Assembly (NCBI RefSeq): GCF_000515395.1 | Contig: NZ_KI911782.1 | Location: 124,001-188,000, forward strand | From: Jiangella gansuensis DSM 44835 | GTDB lineage: Bacteria > Actinomycetota > Actinomycetes > Jiangellales > Jiangellaceae | Direction of reading: 5' to 3' | Length of the DNA stretch: 64,000 bases | Shown: in pieces, positions 34,372-42,753 of the stretch | Position numbering within the stretch: position 1 is the first letter of the stretch | Layout: the number at the start of each line of letters is the position of its first letter | The notes under the pieces: generated by a model | Databases searched by the model: none | What the model was told of the DNA's origin: nothing | Seen by the model: the letters and a program-made list of their open reading frames with translations, nothing else | Made by a program: the position numbers and the translations under genes

Positions 34372-36038
34372 CGGCTCACCGCCGTCCGCTTGATGGCCCG
34401 CAGCCGCCGCATGACGTCGTTGCCGCCGCGGCCGAAATAGTCGTGCAGGGTGACGTACTCGGCGTAGAGCGCGTCGTAGGCCTTGGCCCGGTCAGGATCG
34501 GGCTGGTAGACGGCGCGTTCGACGTTGCCCATGGCGGCCGCCGCGGCGCGCACGTCCGGGTACGCACCCGCGGCGACCGCGGCGTGGACGGCCGAGCCCA
34601 GTGCCGGGCCCTGGTCGGAGCCGATGATGCTCAACGGCAACCCGGTGACGTCGGCATAGATCTGCATGATCAGCGGGTTCTTGAGCAGTCCGCCGGCGAT
34701 GATCAGCTCGGTGACTTCGACACCGGAGGTGTTGAACGTCTCGATGATGGTGCGGGTGCCGAACGCAGTGGCCTCCAGCAGCGCCCGGTAGGTGTCCTCG
34801 GGTTTGGTGGCGAGCGTCTGGCCGACGATGACGCCGGACAGCTCGTGATCGACCAGCACCGACCGGTTGCCGCTGTGCCAGTCCAGCGCGATCAGCCCGT
34901 GTTCGCCGACCTCCTGCGCCGCGGCCAGCTCGGTGAGGTAGGCGTGCACGGAGATGCCGCGGCGGGCGGCCTCCTCGGTGTAGGACGGCGGCACCGAGGA
35001 GTCGACGAACCAGCCGAAGATGTCACCGACGCCGCTCTGCCCGGCCTCGTAACCCCAGGTGCCGGCCACGATGCCCCCGTCGACCACGCCGCACATGCCG
35101 GGCACCTCGCGCAGCACGTCGCCGTTCATGACGTGACAGGTGGAGGTGCCCATGATCGCGACCATCTGGCCGGGCTCCACGGCCTGCGCGGCGGGCGCGG
35201 TGACATGGGCGTCGACGTTCCCGACGGCGACGGCGATCCCCTCGGGCAGGCCGGTCCAGGCAGCGGCCTGGGCGGTCAGCCCGCCGGCCCGATCGCCCAG
35301 CTGGCCGATCGGCTGCTCGAGCTTGTCGGTGACGAAGTCGGCGAAGCCGGGGTTCAGCGCCGCGAGGTAATCGCGCGACGGGTAGGCGCCGTCCTGGCGG
35401 ATGCCCTTGTAGCCGGCGGTGCAGGCGTTGCGGACGTAGCTGCCGCAGAGGCGCCAGACGATCCAGTCGGCGGCCTCGACCCAGCGATCCATGGCGGCGT
35501 AGAGCTCGGGATCCTCCTCCAGGATCTGCAGGCCCTTGGCGAACTCCCACTCCGACGAGATCAGCCCGCCGTAACGTGGCAGCCATGGCTCCGCGCGTTC
35601 GGCGGCGAGGGCGTTGATGCGGTCGGCATGCGGCTGAGCGGCGTGGTGCTTCCACAGCTTCACATAGGCGTGCTTGCGGCCCGCGTACTCCGGCACGTCA
35701 CACAGCGGGGTGCCGTCGGCCAGGGTCGGCACCATGGTGCAGGCGGTGAAGTCGGTGGCTACGCCGATGACGTCGTCCGGGTCGACACCGGCGGCGGCGA
35801 CGGCCCGCGGTACGGCGTTCTTGAGCACGTCGATGTAGTCCGACGGCACCTGCAAGGCCCAGTCCGGCGGCAGCCGCTCACCGGTGCCGGGCAGCTCATG
35901 GTCGACGACGCCGTGCGAGAACTCGTGGACGGCGCTGCCGAGCTCGGTGCCGTCGGCGACCCGGACCACCACCGCCCGGCCGGACAGTGTCCCGAAGTCG
36001 ATACCGACGACGACCGCGTCGCGGGTGTTATCGCTCAC
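34368..36038 (-). CDS. araB: Ribulokinase
   Basis: The 556-residue FGGY-family kinase begins VVGIDFGTLSGRAVVVRVAD, with ATDFTACTMVP and the C-terminal nucleotide-binding AGGLLKNPLIMQIYADVTG. It phosphorylates L-ribulose. It starts at GTG behind GGGAGAGATT, 54 nt after the LacI-type gene, with no separate promoter evident; the operon therefore probably runs from the regulator. Confidence 0.92.
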   Translation of the reverse strand: MSDNTRDAVVVGIDFGTLSGRAVVVRVADGTELGSAVHEFSHGVVDHELPGTGERLPPDWALQVPSDYIDVLKNAVPRAVAAAGVDPDDVIGVATDFTACTMVPTLADGTPLCDVPEYAGRKHAYVKLWKHHAAQPHADRINALAAERAEPWLPRYGGLISSEWEFAKGLQILEEDPELYAAMDRWVEAADWIVWRLCGSYVRNACTAGYKGIRQDGAYPSRDYLAALNPGFADFVTDKLEQPIGQLGDRAGGLTAQAAAWTGLPEGIAVAVGNVDAHVTAPAAQAVEPGQMVAIMGTSTCHVMNGDVLREVPGMCGVVDGGIVAGTWGYEAGQSGVGDIFGWFVDSSVPPSYTEEAARRGISVHAYLTELAAAQEVGEHGLIALDWHSGNRSVLVDHELSGVIVGQTLATKPEDTYRALLEATAFGTRTIIETFNTSGVEVTELIIAGGLLKNPLIMQIYADVTGLPLSIIGSDQGPALGSAVHAAVAAGAYPDVRAAAAAMGNVERAVYQPDPDRAKAYDALYAEYVTLHDYFGRGGNDVMRRLRAIKRTAVSR

Positions 36039-36092
36039 AATCTCTCCCTGGGCTGCTCTCTGCCTGCGTGCCTCGGCGTGGGCTCGATGGCG

Positions 36093-37124
36093 TCACGCCG
36101 TAGCCGGTGGTGCGGTGCTCTGCCTGGTGACGAGCGTGGGTGGGACGACGATGCGCTGCGGGTGGTCGCGTCCGTTGGAACCGGACTCGATGAGCTGCAG
36201 CACCAGGCCGATGCTCTTGCGGCCGACCTCGGCGAAATCCTGCCGGACGGTGGTGAGCGGCGGGCCGAAGAACTCGGCCTCGGGGATGTCGTCGAAGCCG
36301 ACGACGCTGATGTCGCCGGGCACCCGGATCCCGGCCTCGGCGAACGCGCGCAGCAGGCCCAGGGCCATCTGGTCGTTGCCGACGAACACGGCGGTGGCGT
36401 CGCGGTCGGCCGCGATGGCCCGGCCGGCCTCGTACCCGGACAGCGGGCTCCAGTCGCCGCGGATCAGCTGCGGGGCGGCGACACCGGCTCGCTCGAGCGT
36501 GGCCCGCCAGCCCTTGGCGCGTCCGTCGGCTTCCAGCCAGTCGGCCGGCCCGGCGACGTGCCAGACCGTCCGGTGCCCCAGGTCGAGCAGGTGCTGGGTG
36601 GCCAGCTCCGCTCCCGCGACCTGATCGACGGCGACGACGGGGGTGGCACCGGCCTCGCCGCCCTCGACCGCGACCACCGGGACGTGTGAGGGTAGCCGGG
36701 AAACCGCGGCTGCGGCCTCCACCTGGGGCGCGATGGCGATCATGCCGTCGACCGCCTGGGCGGTCAGGTAGTCCAGTGCCTCGTCGACGGACGTGCGGGT
36801 GATGGTCTTCAGGCTGACGATGCTGACGAAGTACCCGGCGTCGCGGGCGGCCTGCTCGATGCCGAAGAGGGTGCTGGCCGGGCCGTACAGCGTGGTGTCG
36901 AATGCGACCACGCCGAGGGTGTTGGTGCGCCGCGTGACCAGGGCCCGAGCCGACAGGTTGCGGCGGTAGCCCAGTTGGTCGATGGCGGCCAGCACGCGCT
37001 CACGGGTGGCGGTGCGGACGTTCGGGTGGTCGTTGAGCACCCGCGAGACGGTCTGGTGCGACACGCCCGCCACCCGGGCGACGTCGGCCATCACCGGACT
37101 GCGGTTGGCCGTGCCCTCCGTCAT
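36093..37124 (-). CDS. LacI family regulator of the ara operon
   Basis: The 343-residue repressor has an N-terminal LacI HTH (MADVARVAGVSHQTVSRVLN) and a periplasmic-binding-protein-like sensor (about 65-335) that ends in the usual LTTVRQDF segment. TACGGT lies 6 nt before ATG 37124, so this start is preferred; GTG 37130 is in frame. An operator-like sequence is 32 nt upstream. As the first gene of the operon it should repress its own and araBDA transcription until L-arabinose or a derivative binds. Confidence 0.88.
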   Translation of the reverse strand: MTEGTANRSPVMADVARVAGVSHQTVSRVLNDHPNVRTATRERVLAAIDQLGYRRNLSARALVTRRTNTLGVVAFDTTLYGPASTLFGIEQAARDAGYFVSIVSLKTITRTSVDEALDYLTAQAVDGMIAIAPQVEAAAAVSRLPSHVPVVAVEGGEAGATPVVAVDQVAGAELATQHLLDLGHRTVWHVAGPADWLEADGRAKGWRATLERAGVAAPQLIRGDWSPLSGYEAGRAIAADRDATAVFVGNDQMALGLLRAFAEAGIRVPGDISVVGFDDIPEAEFFGPPLTTVRQDFAEVGRKSIGLVLQLIESGSNGRDHPQRIVVPPTLVTRQSTAPPATA

Positions 37125-37130
37125 GCTCAC

Positions 37131-37136
37131 ACCGTA
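37131..37136 (-). promoter_or_regulatory. -10 element (TACGGT) of the lacI-ara operon
   Basis: On the minus strand TACGGT lies 6 nt before ATG 37124. It is consistent with leaderless transcription of the regulator gene. Confidence 0.4.
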
Positions 37137-37155
37137 CCCCCGTCACTGTGTCGAG

Positions 37156-37169
37156 TGTGAACGCTAACA
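37156..37169. promoter_or_regulatory. LacI-type operator upstream of the ara operon
   Basis: TGTGAACGCTAACA (TGTTAGCGTTCACA on the other strand) is a LacI-family operator with central CG and imperfect symmetry. It lies at about -20 to -35 relative to the inferred start, where a bound repressor would block transcription. Confidence 0.65.
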
Positions 37170-37199
37170 AAGTGTTCCGATCCGCGCCAGATGGGGTCC

Positions 37200-37272
37200 A
37201 AATGATCACGTCCACCATGGGTCCTCCCGCCTCACCATGGATGCTTGCCTGCTGGAGCGGGAGTTCGCCTGC
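37200..37272 (+). repeat. Dispersed hairpin repeat, copy D
   Basis: It begins AATGATCACGTCCACCATGG and has TCCCGCCTCACCA against TGGAGCGGGA around the ATGCTTGCCTGC core. It is followed by CTGCCGTTGGCCGC, shared with copy E. Confidence 0.75.
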
Positions 37273-37538
37273 CGTTGGCCGCCTGCGACGGTTGCCCGGC
37301 TGGAGTGTTGCCGTTGGGGGACCGATCGCGCGGCTTGCGCCTTGGTGCGCAATATCGCTCTCCGAACCGGCTCAAACCGGACTCTCGAGCGGTGAGTTCG
37401 CGTGCCAAGGCGCCGATATCGCGTGCCAAGGTGCGCGAGCGACTCCACCCCAGTGCATGGAGGACGCCTGCAGGAGTCCCCGGCCAGCCAGCCACCCCGC
37501 CCACCTGCGTTGTCGCCGGGTCACGTAGCGGCCCTTCA

Positions 37539-37613
37539 GGTCACGTCACTCGCCTCGGAGGCCGTACCGGACGGTGAAATCGCCAGAGTTCGACCGCGTG
37601 GCGAGTGACGTGA
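37539..37613. repeat. 16-bp perfect inverted repeat
   Basis: GGTCACGTCACTCGCC and its exact reverse complement are separated by about 43 bp. A partial extra copy (GGTCACGTAGC) lies about 20 bp to the left. It is far from any start codon and the role is unknown. Confidence 0.6.
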
Positions 37614-37616
37614 CCC

Positions 37617-37690
37617 GAAACGTTGGGGTGCTCCCGCCGCACCATGGACGCTTGCCTGCCGGAGCGGGAGAACCCCTGCCGTTGGCCGCA
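37617..37690 (+). repeat. Dispersed hairpin repeat, copy E (shortened)
   Basis: It retains GTGCTCCCGC, ACCATGGACGCTTGCCTGCC and GGAGCGGGAGAAC but has lost the TGATCAC end. It is 415 bp from copy D in the same orientation and shares its downstream 14 bp. Confidence 0.7.
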
Positions 37691-37710
37691 GTGGTCGAGC
37701 TCGCGGCGGC

Positions 37711-38373
37711 TCACGCGGACAGCGCGGTGACGGCACGAACGGCCTCGCGGGTGCGCTCCGGGCCGACCTCGTCCACCATGGCGCGCAGGTGCTCGGCGGC
37801 CAGTGGCGCCAGCAGTGCGTGGGCGAGGGCCACCGGGTCGAGCGCTCGCCCGTCGTCGGTCCGATCCCGATCCGCCGCGAGCAGAAGCGTGACGTGCCGG
37901 TGCCAGAAGCGGTAGGCCCCGATCCGGTACCGCGCGCCCGGTGCTGCGGTTTCCGACAGACGCACGAGGTCCAGGTGGGCGAGCGCATAGCCGAGGTACG
38001 CGTCCACGAAAGCGGCCAGGCGTTCGCGCGGCGCCACGGCCTCGTCGAAGGGGCCGGGGCCCAGCGGTGCCGGCCCGAACAGGATGGCCTCCTGGAGCCG
38101 CCGCTCCCGCTCGTCCAGCAGGGCTACCGCGAGCCCGGCCTTGTCGCCGAACCGCCGGAACACGGTGCCCTTGCCGACGCCCGCCGCTGCGGCGACGGCG
38201 TCCATGGTCACGTGCTCGACGCCGTCCCGAGCGAACAGCTCGGCGGCCGCGTCGAGGACGGCCGCGCGGTTGCGTGCCGCGTCGGCGCGAACCGCGGGTG
38301 GTGACGAGCGCAGCTCCAGGAGCTCAGCGGGCAGGGAATAACCGGACCGGGGTCCGGTATTGTCATTCGACAT
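37711..38373 (-). CDS. TetR family repressor next to azoreductase
   Basis: The 220-residue protein has a TetR HTH (about 35-80; MDAVAAAAGVGKGTVFRRFG) and a helical ligand domain. ATG 38373 has TACAGT 6 nt upstream, inside a palindrome. It is divergent from the azoreductase gene 42 nt away and should repress both until a quinone-, azo- or drug-like ligand binds. Confidence 0.88.
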   Translation of the reverse strand: MSNDNTGPRSGYSLPAELLELRSSPPAVRADAARNRAAVLDAAAELFARDGVEHVTMDAVAAAAGVGKGTVFRRFGDKAGLAVALLDERERRLQEAILFGPAPLGPGPFDEAVAPRERLAAFVDAYLGYALAHLDLVRLSETAAPGARYRIGAYRFWHRHVTLLLAADRDRTDDGRALDPVALAHALLAPLAAEHLRAMVDEVGPERTREAVRAVTALSA

Positions 38374-38389
38374 AACCGGACTGTAGTCC
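38341..38389. promoter_or_regulatory. Two related TetR operators between TetR and azoR
   Basis: GGACTGTAGTCC (38378-38389) overlaps the TetR -10. ACCGGACCGGGGTCCGGT (38341-38358) lies inside the first codons of the TetR gene. Both fit CCGGAC-N4-GTCC, with centres 34 bp apart (about three helical turns), so cooperative binding by one repressor is plausible. Confidence 0.6.
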
Positions 38390-38415
38390 AGATGCACACG
38401 AAGGGACGCCCACAC

Positions 38416-39051
38416 ATGCCCACACTCCTGCACATCTCGGCCTCGCCGCGCGGCACCGCGTCGGAATCGCTGGCACTCGCCGACGACTTCGTCACCGCCT
38501 ATCGGCAGGCTTACCCGCACCACGAGGTGGCCCGCTGGGACCTCTGGGACGGCTCACTGCCCGAGTTCGGGCCGGTGGCGGCCCATGCCAAGATGGCCGT
38601 CTTCGCCGGGCAGGACCTCGATGAGGACCAGCGCCTGGTCTGGAAGCGGATCACTGCCGCGTTCGCCCGCTTCGACGCGGCCGACCACTACCTGTTCAGC
38701 GTGCCGATGTGGAACGCCGGCGTGCCCTACGTGCTGAAGCAGTTCATCGACGTGGTGAGTCAGCCGGGCATGGTGTTCGAGTTCCATCCGGAACGGGGCT
38801 ACCGCGGCCTGCTCCACGGCAAGAAGGCGGCCGTCATCTACGCCAGCGGTGTCTACGCACCGGGGCGTGGCCCCGCGTTCGGGTCGGACTTCCAGAGCTC
38901 CTACCTGGAGGACTGGTTGCGGTGGGCCGGCATCACGGACCTGCGGACGGTGTCGTCGCGGCCGGACTCGGTGCCGAGCCCGCACGTGGATCCGGAGGCC
39001 GGCCGACGCGCCGCCCGGGCCGCGGCGGCAGCCGCCGCGGCCACGTTCTGA
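38416..39051 (+). CDS. azoR: FMN-dependent NADH-azoreductase
   Basis: The 211-residue flavodoxin-fold protein begins MPTLLHISASPRGTASESLAL (phosphate-binding loop for FMN) and has SVPMWNAGVPYVLKQFIDVV, typical of AzoR-type quinone/azo reductases. ATG 38416 follows AAGGGACG; an upstream in-frame ATG has no SD. It is divergent from a TetR gene. The physiological substrate is probably quinones or electrophiles. Confidence 0.88.
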   Translation: MPTLLHISASPRGTASESLALADDFVTAYRQAYPHHEVARWDLWDGSLPEFGPVAAHAKMAVFAGQDLDEDQRLVWKRITAAFARFDAADHYLFSVPMWNAGVPYVLKQFIDVVSQPGMVFEFHPERGYRGLLHGKKAAVIYASGVYAPGRGPAFGSDFQSSYLEDWLRWAGITDLRTVSSRPDSVPSPHVDPEAGRRAARAAAAAAAATF

Positions 39052-39054
39052 CGG

Positions 39055-39918
39055 CTACTTCAGCAGCTTCGACAGCCGCCGGTCGGCCAGGACCTTTCCA
39101 CCGGTCTGGCAGGTGGCGCAGTACTGCAGGCTGGAGTCCGCGAAGGACACCTCCCGGACGACGTCGCCACAGACCGGGCACGTCTCACCGGTGCGGCCGT
39201 GCACCCGCATGGACGAGCGCTTGGAGTCCTTGAGGTCCTTCGCGGCCAGTCCCTCGGCGCGCGTCAACGCGCTGGTGAGCTCGTCGACGATGACGGCGTG
39301 CAAGCCGGTCAGTTCATCGTCGTCGAGGCTGTTCGCCGGCCGGAACGGCGACAGCTTGGCCGCGTGCAGGACCTCGTCGGAGTACGCGTTGCCGATGCCG
39401 GCGATGACGGCTTGGTCGCGCAGCACACCCTTGATCTGGGCGCGCTTCGCGTCGTCGAGGACGGCACGCAGCCGATCGACGGTGAACTCGTCGGACAGGG
39501 GGTCGACGCCGAGCCGGGCGATCCCGGGTACCTCGTCGACATCGCGGGCGACGTAGACGGCCAGCCGCTTGCGGGTGCCGGCCTCGGTGAGGTCGAAGCC
39601 GGAGCCGTCGTCGAGGTGGAGGCGCAGCGCGAGCGGGCCGCTGCCGGGCTTGGGCGGCTTCGGCGACAGCGCGTCGCTCCAGCGCAGCCAGCCGGCCCGA
39701 GCCAGGTGGATGATCAGGTGCACGCCGTCGCAGTCGAGGTCGAGGAACTTGCCGTGGCGGGAGACGCCGGTGACGGTCAGCCCGCCCAGTGCAGTGACTG
39801 GCGGGTCGAACGTCTTGAGCACGTTGATGGCGGCGACGTCCACGCGCGCCACGACTCGGCCGACCGCCTTCTCACGCAGGAAGGCGGCCAGGGCTTCGAC
39901 CTCCGGTAACTCCGGCAT
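39055..39918 (-). CDS. mutM: Formamidopyrimidine-DNA glycosylase
   Basis: The 287-residue enzyme begins PELPEVEALAAFL with the catalytic Pro after Met removal. It has the H2TH region with DQAVIAGIGNAYSDE and the zinc finger CPVCG...YCATCQ near the C-terminus. It excises oxidised purines. Its stop is 3 nt from the convergent azoR stop. The lineage could be a second Fpg rather than canonical MutM. Confidence 0.88.
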   Translation of the reverse strand: MPELPEVEALAAFLREKAVGRVVARVDVAAINVLKTFDPPVTALGGLTVTGVSRHGKFLDLDCDGVHLIIHLARAGWLRWSDALSPKPPKPGSGPLALRLHLDDGSGFDLTEAGTRKRLAVYVARDVDEVPGIARLGVDPLSDEFTVDRLRAVLDDAKRAQIKGVLRDQAVIAGIGNAYSDEVLHAAKLSPFRPANSLDDDELTGLHAVIVDELTSALTRAEGLAAKDLKDSKRSSMRVHGRTGETCPVCGDVVREVSFADSSLQYCATCQTGGKVLADRRLSKLLK

Positions 39919-39922
39919 GGTG

Positions 39923-40636
39923 TCAGTGTGCCTCGTTCGGGGCTCGCTCGGCGAACACCGCCGGCAGCGGCAGCTCGAGCGCGCGGCGCAGCCTGCTGAG
40001 GTACTCCGCGCGGGGGATCTCGACGACGCCCAGGCTCTCCAGGTGCCGGGTGCCCCACTGCACGTCGAGCAGTCGGCCCACGTGCCCGTCCGCACCCAGC
40101 ATCTCGACCAGGGCGACCAGCGCGACCTTGGAGGCGTCGCGGCCCCAGCGCTGGCGGGCGTGGAACATGGACTCGCCGGCGAACAGCCCGCCGATGGCCA
40201 CGCCGTACAGCCCGCCGGCCAGTCGACCGTCCGGTGTCCAGGCTTCGACGGAGTGCGCCCAGCCCAGCCGGTGCAGCCGCTCATAGGCCCGGCGGATGTC
40301 GGGGGTGATCCAGGCGCCGGGGCGGGACGGGTCGGCGCACGCGTCGATGACTTGGTCGAAGCTGGTGTCGACCCGTACGTCGAACCGCCGGGACGACTGC
40401 CGCAGTGACCGTGACACCCGTAGGCCGCCCAGCGGCAGCACGCCACGCGGGTTCGGCGACCACCAGGCCAGGTCGGTGGCCCGCCCGAGGAGGTGATCGA
40501 CTGGCATCGGGAACAGGCCGTTGCGGTACGCCGCCAGCAGTGTTCCCGGCTCCAGGTCGGCACCGAACGCGACGAGATCGTCGTCGCCGGATGTGCTGGG
40601 CAGGTCCCACCGGGTCGGCGGCGGCTCGACGGGCAC
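39923..40636 (-). CDS. aat: Leucyl/phenylalanyl-tRNA--protein transferase
   Basis: The 237-residue enzyme has YRNGLFPMPV, WWSPNPRGVLPL and GGLYGVAIGGLFAGESMFH, all characteristic of Aat, which adds Leu or Phe to N-terminal Arg/Lys of proteins for N-end-rule degradation. It ends 4 nt before the Fpg start, so the two are cotranscribed. Confidence 0.9.
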   Translation of the reverse strand: MPVEPPPTRWDLPSTSGDDDLVAFGADLEPGTLLAAYRNGLFPMPVDHLLGRATDLAWWSPNPRGVLPLGGLRVSRSLRQSSRRFDVRVDTSFDQVIDACADPSRPGAWITPDIRRAYERLHRLGWAHSVEAWTPDGRLAGGLYGVAIGGLFAGESMFHARQRWGRDASKVALVALVEMLGADGHVGRLLDVQWGTRHLESLGVVEIPRAEYLSRLRRALELPLPAVFAERAPNEAH

Positions 40637-40728
40637 TACGGACTCCCTCCGGCGCGATGCGACGTCTCCGGCCTCATCGACAGGGTAGTCCGCCGGGCGA
40701 CGGATCCCCGGCTACGTGGCGCGGCACG

Positions 40729-40734
40729 TAGCAT
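40729..40734 (+). promoter_or_regulatory. -10 element (TAGCAT) for a leaderless EcsC-like gene
   Basis: TAGCAT lies 6 nt before ATG 40741, with no SD. It is the same layout as at other starts in this window. Confidence 0.4.
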
Positions 40735-40740
40735 GAAGAC

Positions 40741-41433
40741 ATGGGTGTGCGTCGGACTGTAGGCACGTGGGCCGGAACCGTCGCCGCGCGGCGCGCGGCT
40801 CCGGTGATGGCCGCACGCGGTGCACAGCAGTTCATGAACCGGGCCATCGAGGGGTTTCCGGGTTTCCCCGGTGCTCGTGAGGTGGCCCGTCGCCACCTGG
40901 ACAGGCGCGGTGACGTGGAGCGGGCCATCCGCGACGTCATCGAGCAGCACGTCCGGCTCGCCGGAGTCCAGGGCTTCGTCACGAACGTCGGCGGTGTCGT
41001 CACCATGCCGGTGACGGTGCCGGCCAACATGGCCGGAATCGCCGTGCTGCACCTGCGCATGGCGGCCACCATCGCCCACCTGCGTGGGCACGACATCTCG
41101 GATCCGCGGGTGCGTACCGCCGCCCTGATGACGCTGCTGGGCAAGGACGGCGTCGAGGAGGCGCTGCGTGGGCGCGATCTCCCCGCCCGCCCGTTCGATG
41201 TCGCCACCGGCCTGCACGAGCCTGACCCGGCCGTCGTCGAGCGCACCGTCGCGGCGGTCACGTCGCAGCTGGTCGCCCGCATTGGCGGCAAGCACGCCAC
41301 GCTGGCCATGGTGCGCAGGGTGCCGGTCCTGGGCGGTGCGGTCAGCGCCGGCGTCGACGCGTTCTCCACCTATGCGATCGGCCGGTTCGCCGACGGGGAG
41401 TTCCCGGCCAACGTCACCGTCGAGCGGGCCTGA
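40741..41433 (+). CDS. EcsC family protein
   Basis: The 230-residue protein resembles the EcsC family (central AGVQGFVTNVGGVVTMPVTVPA, then alternating amphipathic helices). EcsC homologues are membrane-associated proteins of unknown biochemical role. The last 64 nt overlap the end of the convergent membrane-protein gene. Confidence 0.72.
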   Translation: MGVRRTVGTWAGTVAARRAAPVMAARGAQQFMNRAIEGFPGFPGAREVARRHLDRRGDVERAIRDVIEQHVRLAGVQGFVTNVGGVVTMPVTVPANMAGIAVLHLRMAATIAHLRGHDISDPRVRTAALMTLLGKDGVEEALRGRDLPARPFDVATGLHEPDPAVVERTVAAVTSQLVARIGGKHATLAMVRRVPVLGGAVSAGVDAFSTYAIGRFADGEFPANVTVERA

Positions 41434-42077
41434 GCCGCCCCGTCGCCGGCGGCCCGCCACAGGACGACGGCCAGCCAGAGGCAGCCGGCGGCCAGCACAG
41501 CCCCGTGCGCGATTCGCGCCGGCCCGGGCGTGAAGAACTGCGGGATGAACAGCCCGAACCCGGCGCCGAGGAGTACGCCGGAGTGCCGCGGCAGCACGCC
41601 GGATCGCCGTACGGCCAGCGCCGCCAGCACGCCACCGGCGCCGAGCGCCAGCAGGCCGAGAGCGAACGTGGTGACGGCCACTGCGCCGAACCGGACCGCT
41701 TCGGCGAGGTCGACGATGTCCAGCGGGTGGCCGTCCGCTGCCCGGCCGGCGATCGCGTGCAGCGCGAAGTTCTCCGCGCCGTAGTAGGGCAGGGTCAGCC
41801 CGGCGCCGATCCAGAAGACGACGACGGCCGCGAACGCCCGCGGTTCGGCCGCGGTGTCGCGGACCACGGAGCGCAGGGCGAGCAGCCCGAACGGCACGAG
41901 CACGAAGCCGATCATGGCGAACAGGTGTGAGGCCACCCAGGCGCCGGAGCCCATGGACGCGACGGCGCCTGCCTGCGTGGTCTCGTCGTGCCACGGGCGT
42001 GCGACGGGGTAGAGCAGGAACATCGCGCCGGCGACGGCGAGCGCGGCGGCACCGAGACGGGTACGTCGCTCGGACAT
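41370..42077 (-). CDS. Seven-TM-like membrane protein under TetR control
   Basis: The 235-residue hydrophobic protein has about seven helices (for example SHLFAMIGFVLVPFGLLAL and AFGLFIPQFF-like segments). No family motif is recognised. It starts 25 nt after the TetR gene and is cotranscribed. Its 3' end overlaps the EcsC gene on the other strand. Confidence 0.75.
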   Translation of the reverse strand: MSERRTRLGAAALAVAGAMFLLYPVARPWHDETTQAGAVASMGSGAWVASHLFAMIGFVLVPFGLLALRSVVRDTAAEPRAFAAVVVFWIGAGLTLPYYGAENFALHAIAGRAADGHPLDIVDLAEAVRFGAVAVTTFALGLLALGAGGVLAALAVRRSGVLPRHSGVLLGAGFGLFIPQFFTPGPARIAHGAVLAAGCLWLAVVLWRAAGDGAAQARSTVTLAGNSPSANRPIA

Positions 42078-42102
42078 GGTGGTCTCCTTCGGGGTGCTGG
42101 CG

Positions 42103-42660
42103 TCAGGTGCGGGGGAGGCTGGTGAGGTACAGGTCGATCAGTTGGGCGTAGGTCTCGTCGAGGTTCTCGGGCAGTCCGAACCCGCCGGCCGCTTCCAGCG
42201 AGACGAAGCCGTGGACGATGGTTCGTAGGCGCCGGATGGCGTGAACGGCGTCCGAGCCCTCGAGTCCGTAGCCGCGCATTACGGCGAGAAACACCTCGAG
42301 CAGCGCGGAACCTGCCGCCGCATAGGCAGGGTCGCTGAGTGGGTCGGCCGGCATCGCCGCGTAGCGCTGCGGGTGGTCGCGAACGTAGCCGCGGGCCGCG
42401 TGCATCAGGGCCTTGACGGCGTCGTCACGGCTGCGGCCCATGACCTCGCGGGTGAGCCGCTCGGCGGTCTCCTCCATGGCCCGCACCCCCACCCGCACCC
42501 GCAGCTCGCCGAGGCTGCGGACGTGCTTGTACAGCGACGGGGCGGCGACGCCTGCACGGGCGGCGACGGCGGCCAGGGTCAGCGCGTCCGTGCCCTGCTC
42601 GTCGACGATGGCGACGGCAGTGTCGACGACCGTGTTCGCCGACAGCCCGGCTCTAGGCAT
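42103..42660 (-). CDS. TetR family regulator (WHG-domain type)
   Basis: The 185-residue protein has an N-terminal HTH (about 22-50, LAAVAARAGVAAPSLYKHVR) and a C-terminal domain resembling the WHG group. ATG 42660 was chosen because upstream starts fall inside the operator. It is transcribed with the downstream membrane-protein gene. Confidence 0.87.
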   Translation of the reverse strand: MPRAGLSANTVVDTAVAIVDEQGTDALTLAAVAARAGVAAPSLYKHVRSLGELRVRVGVRAMEETAERLTREVMGRSRDDAVKALMHAARGYVRDHPQRYAAMPADPLSDPAYAAAGSALLEVFLAVMRGYGLEGSDAVHAIRRLRTIVHGFVSLEAAGGFGLPENLDETYAQLIDLYLTSLPRT

Positions 42661-42698
42661 GGTGGAGGCGGCGCGGCGCGCGGATCGGCATAGCCATA

Positions 42699-42717
42699 AA
42701 GCTAATGGCATTAGCTT
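42699..42717. promoter_or_regulatory. 19-bp palindromic TetR operator
   Basis: AAGCTAATGGCATTAGCTT has perfect 9-bp arms around one base, 39 bp before the TetR start. It is AT-rich in a GC-rich setting and very probably the autoregulatory site of this TetR. Confidence 0.75.
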
Positions 42718-42753
42718 CAGCGGGTCCAGGCCCTCAGTGGCCAGCGGCGGCCC

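Larger units (their letters stand above)
37171..37710. other. 540-bp repeat-rich gap between the ara operon and the TetR gene
   Basis: The gap holds hairpin repeat copies D and E in the same orientation, a 16-bp perfect inverted repeat and two direct copies of CGCGTGCCAAGG (37400-37411 and 37421-37432). No open frame here has a recognisable product. It looks like a site where small repeats accumulate. Confidence 0.6.

Noticed and set aside
34443-36689. 748-codon plus-strand frame over the araB region
   Set aside because: It is antisense to ribulokinase, whose motifs are complete; its Gly/Val/Asp-rich composition is typical of a shadow frame.
37400-37432. CRISPR array
   Set aside because: There are only two copies of a 12-bp direct repeat, no regular spacers and no cas genes.
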